A stretch of 35,634 nt of DNA from an uncultured Eisenbergiella sp. (GTDB lineage: Bacteria > Bacillota > Clostridia > Lachnospirales > Lachnospiraceae). The DNA lies in NCBI GenBank assembly GCA_947626725.1, contig CANQTI010000002.1:1-35634 (forward strand), given 5' to 3'. Position 1 is the first letter of the stretch. The number at the start of each line of letters is the position of its first letter. Position numbers and translations under genes: made by a program. The notes under the pieces are model-generated. The model saw nothing but the letters and a program-made list of their open reading frames with translations. It did no database searches and was not told where the DNA came from. Positions 25,416 to 34,130 of the stretch are shown piece after piece.

Positions 25416-26830
25416 TGGTAAAACAGCTGTTGTCTGCGATTCAGAAAGATCCGGACCGAATTGTTATGGAGGACGGCAGTCCGTGCAGTATGACCGCGGG
25501 GCAGTTCGAGGATGCGGTGCGGCGCTCGGCTTCCTTTTGGAACACATATTTTCTTTCAAAAGGACATCATGTGGGTATTGCCGCAGATAACAGTGTCATG
25601 TGGTTCGTCCAGGCGATGGGGATCATTGCATCCGGCAACGTGGCGGTCGCCTATAATTTCAATTATTCGGATGAAGATATGCTGGAACAGGCCGAACTGA
25701 CGGATACGGAGGTAATGCTCTGCGGAGAGGATGAGATAGGGGCGTTTGCGGCGTGCAGGAAACGAGTGCCTTTTCTGACATTTTCCGAGGCTTTCGGAGA
25801 TACGCCGGGAGAAGTGGAGGAACGAAAGCCGGATGATCTGGTGTTTCTGCTCTTTTCTTCCGGAACAGCGGGGGACGGCATAAAGGCCGTTATGCTTACG
25901 AATGGGAACATTACTGCCCAATGTCCGTATCTTCTGGCGACGCCTTCCGTCGGTGAGGGTGTATTGATACCGCATCCCATGTACCATATTGCCGGACTGA
26001 TGATCACTTACAGGCAGCTGATCCGCGGGGACCGGATCGTGGTGAGTACGCCCAAGGATATGCTGAGAGATATCCGAAGGTTCGGGCCTTCCAGTGTCTG
26101 CGGGGTCCCGGGGATGGTGCAAAGCGTGCTGAAGCGACCGGAACTGATGTACCGCGCGGACGGCAGTCAGAAACTTCGGAAGTTTTTCTGCAGTGGGGCC
26201 CTTCTGCAGAAAGAGGTGAGACAGGAACTGCATGAGCGTCATATCGAAATAGAGAATGTATATGGGATGACGGAAACCGCTGGGGCGGTCAGCTCCTATC
26301 CCTGCCGTGACGGCTCCTGCGGGATGCCGGAGCCGCAGAACGAAGTCCGGATTGAAAACGGAGAGATCTGGATACGCGGTGGGAACGTGATGCCGGGGTA
26401 TTACCATAACGATGAGGCGACGAAACGGATCCTGCGGAACGGCTGGCTGTGTACCGGGGATATGGGGCGATTGGATGAGGATGGATATTTGTATGTCACC
26501 GGGAGAAAGAAGAACGTGATCGTTCTTTCTAATGGCGAGAATGTATGTCCGGAGGAACTGGAAGAGAAGCTGTATCAGTGTCCGCAGATCACGGAATGCC
26601 GCGTGTACGGAGCCGACGACATGCTCTGTGCCCAGATATACAGTGCGGACAAAGAAACGGTATCTTCTGTGAAGGAGAGGGTGATCCGGGCCTGGGTAAG
26701 CCGACTGAACAGGGAACTGCCGACGACCCATCGAATCGTCAGATTAGATATCCGTGACACGGAATTGGAGAAAACAGCGACAGGGAAAATCAAGAGAACG
26801 CGAATGGAGGCGTGTGAAGAAAAGGTATGA
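25412..26830 (+). CDS. class I adenylate-forming enzyme (acyl-CoA synthetase/AMP-ligase) 1
   Basis: FSSGTAGDGIKAVMLTNGNI (A3), YGMTETAG (A5), TGDMGRLDEDGYLYVTGRKKNVI (A7/A8), ATGKIKR (A10 Lys). Confidence 0.9.
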   Translation: MMVKQLLSAIQKDPDRIVMEDGSPCSMTAGQFEDAVRRSASFWNTYFLSKGHHVGIAADNSVMWFVQAMGIIASGNVAVAYNFNYSDEDMLEQAELTDTEVMLCGEDEIGAFAACRKRVPFLTFSEAFGDTPGEVEERKPDDLVFLLFSSGTAGDGIKAVMLTNGNITAQCPYLLATPSVGEGVLIPHPMYHIAGLMITYRQLIRGDRIVVSTPKDMLRDIRRFGPSSVCGVPGMVQSVLKRPELMYRADGSQKLRKFFCSGALLQKEVRQELHERHIEIENVYGMTETAGAVSSYPCRDGSCGMPEPQNEVRIENGEIWIRGGNVMPGYYHNDEATKRILRNGWLCTGDMGRLDEDGYLYVTGRKKNVIVLSNGENVCPEELEEKLYQCPQITECRVYGADDMLCAQIYSADKETVSSVKERVIRAWVSRLNRELPTTHRIVRLDIRDTELEKTATGKIKRTRMEACEEKV

Positions 26831-28236
26831 TCGAGTATTTATTCAGTCGTTTGGGGGGGGCGTATGGCGATGTAACCGTTCTGGAAGACAGTTTTGGCAA
26901 TTCTTTCAGCGGCGGGGCGCTGATGCGTGCAATCAGGAGATCTGCCGCTTTCTGGAAGGGTTATTTCGGTCCAGAAGAGCATCATGTGGGGATTCTGGCG
27001 GATAACAGCGCCTGGTGGTTTATACAGGCCATGGGCATCATCGCTTCCGGGAATGTGGCCGCGGCCGTCAACCCAAATTTGTCCAATGAGGATATTGCAG
27101 ATTACATTCGCCGTTCCGATACAGAGGTCCTTTTATGTGACGAAGGTATGGAAGAGGATTTGGGAAGGCTGGGCGGCGATGCAGAATTGAAAGGCAGAAT
27201 CCCGGTCTTTTCAGTAAAGCAGGCCATCGGAAAAGGGGAAATTGCTTCCGTAAAGAGGGAGCCGGAGGAGACGGTGCTTCTTCTGCCCTCATCCGGAACA
27301 GGCGGCCGGAGCAAGATTGTAGAACTGTCCGATAAGAATATGAGCGTTCGCGGATATGCCTCCGGGGAGGGTTACGGTTTTCGGAAGGAAGTTTTGACGC
27401 CGCTCCCCCTGTATCACGTGGGCGGTTTCACCGCAGTCTACCGCAAACTCATTCAGGGATACCAGGTTACGGTCAGCAGCCCCGCAGCGATGTGGAGAGA
27501 TATCGGCAATAAAATGGATTTAGCCGTGATTATGGTTCCTCAGATGCTTCAGTACCTTTTGCAGCATCCGGAGCTGCTGACGGATGAGAACGGCAGCAGG
27601 AGGGTATCAGAGGTATACTGTGCCGGCTCCATGGTTTTGCCGGGGATCTGGGAGGCCATGCAGAGGTGCCGGATCCGCCTGTATGTGCCCTACGGAATGA
27701 CGGAGACGGCAGGATCGGTATCGGGGGAGTATGGCGGTTCCCGGGAAGGGGCTTCCGGCTTTGTCTATCCTTTTAATGAGGTGCGGACCGAGAATGGGGA
27801 GATTCTGGTACGCGGTGATAATGTGATGAAAGGTTATTATAAAAATCCGGCGGATACGGAAGAAATTTTGAAAGATGGATGGCTCCATACAGGGGATGTT
27901 GGAAAGATAATCGATGGGTATGTCTATGTTTTTGGAAGAATGAAAAATATTATTATTTTGTCAAATGGCGAGAATGTAAGCCCGGAGGAATTGGAAAGCA
28001 GACTGTGCCGCTGTCCGTTCATTACAGAATGCCGTGTATATGGGCAGGAGGATATGCTCTGCGCCGAAATTTATACGAAAGGCGAAGAAGATGATTTCGC
28101 AGACAGGGAGCAGGGTATCCGCCGTTGGGTTCATCAGATGAACCGGGAATTGCCTATGACACACCGGATTCAGAGACTGGATATCAGGGATACGGAGCTG
28201 GAGAAAACATCAATGGGAAAAATCAGAAGAGCGTAA
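26827..28236 (+). CDS. class I adenylate-forming enzyme (acyl-CoA synthetase/AMP-ligase) 2, paralogue of upstream gene
   Basis: PSSGTGGRSKIVELS, YGMTETAG, TGDVGKIIDGYVYVFGRMKNII, SMGKIRR; N-terminus and C-terminus closely similar to the upstream gene. ATGA overlap. Confidence 0.9.
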   Translation: MIEYLFSRLGGAYGDVTVLEDSFGNSFSGGALMRAIRRSAAFWKGYFGPEEHHVGILADNSAWWFIQAMGIIASGNVAAAVNPNLSNEDIADYIRRSDTEVLLCDEGMEEDLGRLGGDAELKGRIPVFSVKQAIGKGEIASVKREPEETVLLLPSSGTGGRSKIVELSDKNMSVRGYASGEGYGFRKEVLTPLPLYHVGGFTAVYRKLIQGYQVTVSSPAAMWRDIGNKMDLAVIMVPQMLQYLLQHPELLTDENGSRRVSEVYCAGSMVLPGIWEAMQRCRIRLYVPYGMTETAGSVSGEYGGSREGASGFVYPFNEVRTENGEILVRGDNVMKGYYKNPADTEEILKDGWLHTGDVGKIIDGYVYVFGRMKNIIILSNGENVSPEELESRLCRCPFITECRVYGQEDMLCAEIYTKGEEDDFADREQGIRRWVHQMNRELPMTHRIQRLDIRDTELEKTSMGKIRRA

Positions 28237-28247
28237 GCGGGGGAAAA

Positions 28248-28390
28248 GATTGAAAAATGAGCTTGATAGCTCATTTTTCAATCGGCAATTTGTGCCGGAG
28301 CGTCACAAATTGCCCTGATGGCAGATGAGAAATCGCATTCGCGAATTTCTCATCGCCCCGTCGCGTGAACGCTCCGGAATGGGGAAAAAC
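28248..28390 (+). ncRNA. operon-internal structured RNA element, copy 2 (P1, P2 with pseudoknot, extra P3)
   Basis: P1 GATTGAAAAATGAGCT(28248-28263)/AGCTCATTTTTCAATC(28268-28283); P2 GGCAATTTGTG(28284-28294)/CACAAATTGCC(28304-28314); loop CCGGAGCGT(28295-28303) is the exact complement of ACGCTCCGG(28369-28377); P3 hairpin 28324-28354; followed by GAATGGGG. Confidence 0.7.
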
Positions 28391-29167
28391 ATGGCATTAA
28401 TCAAACTGTCAGGCCTGGCAAAAAAAATGAATGATATGCGCAGGATGCTGCTTTACGGCCCTCGTTACAGCACGGAGTCCTATATCCGCCAGCTGCGGCG
28501 TCTGGGGGCCGACATCCATGAAAGTGTGAAAATGGTTTCTCCGGAGACGATTCTGATCGATCCGACGATGCCTTATCTGCTGCGGATCGGAAAGAACGTG
28601 TCCATAGCGGCCAACGTGACGATCCTGACCCATGACGCCGGCTGGCTGGTGATGAAGGCCGACGACGGCGTCGTGCGCGGTCACGTGGCGCCGGTTACGA
28701 TCGGAAACAACGTGTTTATCGGCATGTACAGCATCATTCTCTGCAATGTCACGATCTGTGACAATGTGATCATCAGCGCGGGCAGCGTGGTCACCTCCAG
28801 CCTTCGGGAGCCGGGAGTCTACGCAGGGAATCCGGCGAGACTGGTGATCCCCTATGACAGGTATCTGGCGCTTCGGGAGGGACGGCAGGTTCAGGAGGCT
28901 TATCGGGTGGCGAAAGCCTACTATGAAAGATACGGGAAAAAGCCTCCCCAGGAAATTTTTGGAGATTATTTCTGGATCTTTTATCCGAGGCGCGATATCG
29001 ACCGGATGCCGGAGGTTTTCAGCAGTCAGCTTAAGATAGAAGGGAATTATGAGGTATCCCGTCAGAAATTTATGGAATCGGAGCCGGATTTCGATGGGTA
29101 TGACGCGTTTTGGGACTGGTGTTTTGGTAGAATTGAGAAAAAAAGGAGCAAAAACGATGCGGGATGA
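28391..29167 (+). CDS. left-handed beta-helix (hexapeptide-repeat) acyltransferase
   Basis: IGKNVSIAANVTILTHDAGW...APVTIGNNVFIGMYSIILCNVTICDNVIISAGSVVTSSLREPGVYAGNPARLV. Start placed at ATG 28391 (alternative ATG 28379; the ORF track starts inside P3 of the RNA element). Confidence 0.88.
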   Translation: MALIKLSGLAKKMNDMRRMLLYGPRYSTESYIRQLRRLGADIHESVKMVSPETILIDPTMPYLLRIGKNVSIAANVTILTHDAGWLVMKADDGVVRGHVAPVTIGNNVFIGMYSIILCNVTICDNVIISAGSVVTSSLREPGVYAGNPARLVIPYDRYLALREGRQVQEAYRVAKAYYERYGKKPPQEIFGDYFWIFYPRRDIDRMPEVFSSQLKIEGNYEVSRQKFMESEPDFDGYDAFWDWCFGRIEKKRSKNDAG

Positions 29168-29393
29168 GATTGAAAAAAAGATCCTGGAGCTGGTATGTCA
29201 AAGAACCGGTTCGGATGATATCGATATGGAGATGGATATAATGGAGGACGTCGGCTTTTCCTCCCTGGAAGCGATGGAGCTGATCACGGAACTGGAGGAG
29301 GCGTTTCGGATCCGTATTCCCGCGATTGCGCTGCGGAGAGTCATGACGCTGTCCGATCTTGCGGATGTGGTCGAGGAAAAGCTTAAAAAATAG
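29157..29393 (+). CDS. acyl carrier protein-like, glycan-cluster specific
   Basis: MRDEIEKKILELVCQRTGSDDIDMEMDIMEDVGFSSLEAMELITELEEAFRIRIP: ACP fold with GFSSLEAMEL Ser motif; RBS AAAGGAG. Confidence 0.85.
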   Translation: MRDEIEKKILELVCQRTGSDDIDMEMDIMEDVGFSSLEAMELITELEEAFRIRIPAIALRRVMTLSDLADVVEEKLKK

Positions 29394-29487
29394 CCGTCCG
29401 GCTATTTTCAAGCTCGGGATTTGTGCTGCCGCACAAAGTCCCCCCTGATTCAAATGCCGCCTGATCGGCGGCAGAATAAGAGGAAGT
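29380..29487 (+). ncRNA. operon-internal structured RNA element, copy 3
   Basis: P1 AGCTTAAAAAATAGCC(29380-29395)/GGCTATTTTCAAGCT(29400-29414, one bulge); P2 GGGATTTGTG(29416-29425)/CACAAAGTCCC(29432-29442, one bulge); loop CTGCCG(29426-29431) is the exact complement of CGGCAG(29469-29474); followed by GAATAAGAGGAAG and ATG 29488. Confidence 0.6.
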
Positions 29488-30594
29488 ATGAAGGTTCTGA
29501 TGTGCTGTTCCGATATCAATACTTATAAGGGCGGAATGGTATCGGTGGTGAAAAACTACCTGTCATGGGAGAAGTGGGACGATATCCAAATCTGCTTTGT
29601 TCCGACGCATATCGAGGGAAGCAGAGGAAGGAAAAGCCTCTACTTTTTTAATGCGTATCGGAAAATATGGAGGCTGCTTCGAAAAGGGGAGATCGATATT
29701 GCCCATCTCCATATGGCGGAGAGGGGGAGTTTTTACCGAAAAGCGCTCATCCTCAGACTGTGCAGACGGTTCGGCGTGCCGGTGATCCTGCATCATCATG
29801 CGGCGGAATTTGAAGCCTTTTATGACGGTCTTTCCAAAAGACAAAAAGCGTTTGTGAGGGATACGTTTATGGCAGCGGCTGTGAATCTTGTGTTGGGAGA
29901 ATACTGGAACAGCCGCCTTTTGGGAAGTCTGTCGCCGGGGAATACGCGGATTCTTTACAATGCGGTGAGGGTTCCGGAAACATTCCCTGACAGGAGCGGA
30001 TGCACGGAGCTGCTGTTTTTGGGACGTTTGGGACAGCGGAAGGGAACCTATGAGCTGCTGGAGGCGCTTAGTCGGGTCAACGGGGAACTGCCCGGAGAGG
30101 TCCGCTGCAGATTCTGCGGTGACGGTGAGGTCAGGCAAGTCAGGGAGCGGATCCGGGCACTTGGGCTGGAAAAAAGAATCGCTCATGTCGGTTGGATTGA
30201 CGGGGAGGAGAAAAAGAGGGTCATGGCGCGCACAGCGGTTCATATTCTCCCTTCCTGGAACGAAGGGCTGCCCATGTCGATTTTGGAAACCATGGCGGAA
30301 GGGATTCCCAGCATCGCGACGGATATTGCAGCGGTTCCGGAGGCCGTGAAAAACGGAAAAAACGGGATTCTCATTCAGCCAGGGGATGTGGACGGGCTGG
30401 CGGAGGCGATACGGCAGATGGTGTTTCGGCCGGAACAGAGATTGGAGTTCGGCCGGAAAAGCTATGAAACGGCAAGAGAGCGATTTTCTCTGGAATGCCA
30501 TATGGCGGAGCTTGCGGCCATATACAGGGAAACGGCTGCAAAGCGGCGCCCAGGCAGGAAGCACACGGAAAGGAACATGCGGAGACGGACATGA
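29488..30594 (+). CDS. glycosyltransferase family 4
   Basis: LLFLGRLGQRKGTYELLEALSRV, VHILPSWNEGLPMSILETMAEGIPSIATDIAAVPEAVKNGKNGILIQPGDVDGLAEAI. Confidence 0.92.
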   Translation: MKVLMCCSDINTYKGGMVSVVKNYLSWEKWDDIQICFVPTHIEGSRGRKSLYFFNAYRKIWRLLRKGEIDIAHLHMAERGSFYRKALILRLCRRFGVPVILHHHAAEFEAFYDGLSKRQKAFVRDTFMAAAVNLVLGEYWNSRLLGSLSPGNTRILYNAVRVPETFPDRSGCTELLFLGRLGQRKGTYELLEALSRVNGELPGEVRCRFCGDGEVRQVRERIRALGLEKRIAHVGWIDGEEKKRVMARTAVHILPSWNEGLPMSILETMAEGIPSIATDIAAVPEAVKNGKNGILIQPGDVDGLAEAIRQMVFRPEQRLEFGRKSYETARERFSLECHMAELAAIYRETAAKRRPGRKHTERNMRRRT

Positions 30595-31964
30595 AGCGGG
30601 TTATCGGCCTGAAAAAGGCAGGAATGATCGGGACGCTGACGCTGGGGCTTCTGGCCGCGGGTTTGGGCGAACCCACTGTGGGAAGGGCAGCGTCAGCTTA
30701 TGATCTTTATGCGAAAGAGAATGTGAGGGCGGAGATGGTGCGGCTGCATAACACGCCTCGCAGCGGTCCGGGAGTTTTGCTGGAACATCCCGACTGGTCG
30801 CGGAAAGCGGCGGACCCGGAAAGCGCAGACTGTGCGGACCGGCTGGCGGTATATCTCCAGGGGCTGGCGGAGCAGAAGCAGGTGCTTTTCGGACACCAGA
30901 GCGATACCTATTTTCAGGTATTTGAAGGCACAGAATCAACAGTAAAGGAGCTGACCGGGGATATCAGCGGGATCCTGGGGCTGGACACGCTGACCCTGAC
31001 AGGCAGGGAGCTGGATATTACGGATCCCAAACAGGCGATGGCGAAGGCGCTTGAGATCACAATGGACGCTGCGGAGCAGGGGGCGATCATCACACTGTCC
31101 TGTCACATGCCGAATTTCGGCAGCTCCGGGATTCGGAAGCAAAACGGGAAATGGTATTTCGGAGACTGCCGGCTTGCGGATGCAAAGGATCTTTCCGGAA
31201 ACGCCGGCAGGCGGATCCTTCCGGGGAGAGTCTATCACAGCCGGTTCTGCGCGTATCTGGATATGATCGCTGAATATGGTCTGGCGCTTCAGGAGGAAAA
31301 TATTCCTGTGCTGTTTCGTCCTTTCCACGAAGGAAACGGAGACTGGTTCTGGTGGGGCACGGCGATAAGCGACGCCGATTATCAGGCGCTGTTTCGGTAT
31401 ACGGCGGATTATCTGAGGGGAAAAGGCGTGCACAATTTTCTGTATGTTTATTCTGTGAACGGCCCCGTTGCCGATGAGAAGGAATATCTGGCGAGATATC
31501 CGGGAGACGCTTATGTGGATGTCATGGCCTTCGACCAGTATGACAGCAATATTGCCTATCCGCTTGTCTATAAAGAGGAATTCATGAAATCTTTGGAGAC
31601 CAGCTGCCGGACGGTCAGCGCGGCCGCAGACGGACATGGCAAGATTCCTGCTGTTTCCGAGACCGGAATCTGGGTGCAGAAGCCGGACGGATCGGATCAT
31701 GAGGGGCTTCTTCCGTCAGGCAATCCGATGGCGGGGAAGGACTGGTACGGCCAGCTTGGCCGGATGGCGCAGGAGTACGGAATCCCCTATTACCTTGTAT
31801 GGGTGAGCACCAGCGTCCGGGAAACCCATGTCCCATACCGTTATGATCTGTACCGCGGGCATGAGATGGCGGATGAGTTTCTGGATTTTTATAATCAGCC
31901 TTATTCCATTTTTGCCCATGAGACGAATTTTTATGGGGGAGCGTTTGCGCCGGATCGCGATTGA
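30591..31964 (+). CDS. secreted GH26-like glycoside hydrolase (mannanase-like)
   Basis: Signal peptide; VLFGHQSDTYFQ, ITLSCHMPNFG, VLFRPFHEGNGDWFWWG (acid/base E), FDQYD, PAVSETGIW (second E). Confidence 0.85.
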   Translation: MKRVIGLKKAGMIGTLTLGLLAAGLGEPTVGRAASAYDLYAKENVRAEMVRLHNTPRSGPGVLLEHPDWSRKAADPESADCADRLAVYLQGLAEQKQVLFGHQSDTYFQVFEGTESTVKELTGDISGILGLDTLTLTGRELDITDPKQAMAKALEITMDAAEQGAIITLSCHMPNFGSSGIRKQNGKWYFGDCRLADAKDLSGNAGRRILPGRVYHSRFCAYLDMIAEYGLALQEENIPVLFRPFHEGNGDWFWWGTAISDADYQALFRYTADYLRGKGVHNFLYVYSVNGPVADEKEYLARYPGDAYVDVMAFDQYDSNIAYPLVYKEEFMKSLETSCRTVSAAADGHGKIPAVSETGIWVQKPDGSDHEGLLPSGNPMAGKDWYGQLGRMAQEYGIPYYLVWVSTSVRETHVPYRYDLYRGHEMADEFLDFYNQPYSIFAHETNFYGGAFAPDRD

Positions 31965-31977
31965 TGAGGTGAGGACT

Positions 31978-32988
31978 ATGGGAGTGGAAGTGTCGGTAAT
32001 CGTTCCTGTCTGGAATATGGAGTCATATTTGGAGCGTTGTCTGGATTCCCTCGGCTGTCAGGACTTTGAGAGCATGGAGATTTTGCTCATAGACGACGGT
32101 TCCACGGATGCCAGCGGGGAAATCTGCAGGAGATATGAGAACCGCAGCGGAAAGTTCAGGTATTTTCGAAAAGAGAACGGCGGACTGTCGGACGCCAGGA
32201 ATTACGGGATCCGAAAAGCTGCCGGAAAATGGATCGCGTTTGTGGACAGCGACGATTATGTGGAGAAAAATTATGTGCGTGAATTGTGGCAGTGTGCCCA
32301 AAACTGCCGTACCGGCGCAGCGTGCTGCGGATATTATTATGAAGGATGTGGGACGAAGCAGATAAAATCACCGGCTTTTTACGGCAGGATCGGGATCCGG
32401 GAATTTTGGCAGTATATCCTGAGCCACGATGAGGTTGATACGTCTGTCTGCACAAAACTGTTCTCCGCGGAATTGTTTCATGATGTCTTATTTCCGGTCG
32501 GGAAAAAATACGAAGATATTTATACCCTTTATAAACTGATGGACAAAGTCCCGGCGGTGGGATTGGCAGACATGCCTTTATATCATTATGTCAGGCGGAA
32601 CGGTTCTATCTCGCAAAGCTATGGCGCGGCCAATTCCAGAGATATGATCGGGGCATTCCGGGAAATGCTTGGCTATATCAGCCGCCGATATCCGGAGCTT
32701 CTCGGAGCATGCCGGTCGTTTCTGTATCTGGAACACATTTATAATATCAGCAGCTTATCAAAAGCCGGTTTCTTTTCAGACGAGAGCGAGTGGAAAAAGT
32801 CTCGGAACTATATTTTAAAGCATTGGAGACTAGGGCAGCCGGTTCAGAAGAAGAAATACAGGTTCAGCGCATGGCTGATCCGTCTGGTGCCGGGACTTTA
32901 CAGCCGGGCACTGTTCTGTCTGGCAAAAGGAAAGGAGTGGGCAGCTTATGCGCGGCTTGCTGGTCAGCGTTGTGATACCGGTCTATAA
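31978..32988 (+). CDS. glycosyltransferase family 2
   Basis: VSVIVPVWNMESYLERCLDSLGCQDFESMEILLIDDGSTDASGEICRRY...FVDSDDYVEKNYV. Confidence 0.93.
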   Translation: MGVEVSVIVPVWNMESYLERCLDSLGCQDFESMEILLIDDGSTDASGEICRRYENRSGKFRYFRKENGGLSDARNYGIRKAAGKWIAFVDSDDYVEKNYVRELWQCAQNCRTGAACCGYYYEGCGTKQIKSPAFYGRIGIREFWQYILSHDEVDTSVCTKLFSAELFHDVLFPVGKKYEDIYTLYKLMDKVPAVGLADMPLYHYVRRNGSISQSYGAANSRDMIGAFREMLGYISRRYPELLGACRSFLYLEHIYNISSLSKAGFFSDESEWKKSRNYILKHWRLGQPVQKKKYRFSAWLIRLVPGLYSRALFCLAKGKEWAAYARLAGQRCDTGL

Positions 32989-33976
32989 TGTGGAGGCGTA
33001 TCTGGACCGCTGCATGAATTCGGTAGTGGGACAGAGCTATGGGGAGCTTCAGATCATTCTGGTGGATGACGGTTCCAGAGATCGAAGCGGGAAGCTCTGC
33101 GATGAATGGGCAGCGAGGGATGCCAGGATTCAGGTGATTCATAAACAGAATGAAGGAGCCGGTCCGGCACGGACCAGAGGGATGCAGGAAGCCAGGGGCG
33201 AATACCTGATGTTCATGGATTCGGACGACCGGATCGACGGAAGAACGGTGGAGCGGCTGTTGGATAAGGCTGTCGCGGAAAGCGCGGACGCCTGCTATTG
33301 CGGCTTTGTTGACGTTGATCTGAGCGGAAACGCGAGAAAGGGCATTCCGCCAAAGAAGCTATCTTATGAAGGGAAAGAGATCAGAGAATTTGTCGGTTAC
33401 GCGATCGGCGGGCCGCCGCAGATGACACAGAACTGCTTCTGCGGTTACAGCGCATGTGCCTGCCTCTATAAAATGTCCGTGATCCGGGACGGGGCTGTCA
33501 CGTTCCGGAATGAGAGGAATATATACAGCGAAGACCTGCTTTTTAACGTTGCTTTCTGCAAAAAGGCCGGAAAAGTGGTGATTCTGCCGGAATGTCTTTA
33601 TTACTATTATGCGATGCCGAAATCATCCGGCGGGAGGCCGTTCGAGGCTGTTTTGAACATGCATCGCGTGCTGTGCCAAAGTATCCGGGAGAAATGGGGC
33701 CGGGATGCCTTCCTTCTTCAGAGGATCGAAAGAAGATATATGGATAACCTGATCACATACATTCGGCAGGAAGTGGCCCTGGCGGGCAAAGACGGCTGTC
33801 AGGGCTGTCCGGAGAGGATCCGGCAGGTGTGCAGACAGGAGACGACGCAGGCTGTACTGAGCCGCTATCCGATCGCGAACATGCAGATCCGGCAGAGGAT
33901 CCTGTTTTCGCTGATCCTTCACAGGAGGGAAAGACTGGTATATCTGCTGTTTAAACTCCGATACCGCTCCGGCTGA
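32948..33976 (+). CDS. glycosyltransferase family 2
   Basis: VSVVIPVYNVEAYLDRCMNSVVGQSYGELQIILVDDGSRDRSGKLCDEWA...FMDSDDRIDG; overlaps the upstream GT2. Confidence 0.93.
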   Translation: MRGLLVSVVIPVYNVEAYLDRCMNSVVGQSYGELQIILVDDGSRDRSGKLCDEWAARDARIQVIHKQNEGAGPARTRGMQEARGEYLMFMDSDDRIDGRTVERLLDKAVAESADACYCGFVDVDLSGNARKGIPPKKLSYEGKEIREFVGYAIGGPPQMTQNCFCGYSACACLYKMSVIRDGAVTFRNERNIYSEDLLFNVAFCKKAGKVVILPECLYYYYAMPKSSGGRPFEAVLNMHRVLCQSIREKWGRDAFLLQRIERRYMDNLITYIRQEVALAGKDGCQGCPERIRQVCRQETTQAVLSRYPIANMQIRQRILFSLILHRRERLVYLLFKLRYRSG

Positions 33977-34061
33977 AACAGAAAGCGGGATTTTTCAGGA
34001 AAAGGATTCGGGCGCTCCTTTGGATTTTTGCGGAGAAGGGAGGAAAAACTGGAACTTTCAA

Positions 34062-34091
34062 TTGACAGTTTATGGTAGATATCGGTATAAT
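34062..34091 (+). promoter_or_regulatory. sigma-A type promoter for the symporter gene (TTGACA-18-TATAAT)
   Basis: TTGACA 34062-34067, 18-nt spacer, TATAAT 34086-34091; strong RBS AAGGAGG at about 34116. Confidence 0.85.
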
Positions 34092-34130
34092 TTTAAGTTG
34101 AGAAAATTTCTTATAAGGAGGATGTTACAA

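Noticed and set aside
28325-28390. N-terminal extension of the acyltransferase ORF (MRNRIREFLIAPSRERSGMGKN)
   Set aside because: It lies in the P3/pseudoknot part of RNA element copy 2; ATG 28391 has a better-positioned Shine-Dalgarno.
13067-33976. Priming phosphoglycosyltransferase for the glycan operon
   Set aside because: Searched the ORFs for a WcaJ/WbaP- or WecA-like protein and found none; presumably encoded elsewhere, so not annotated.
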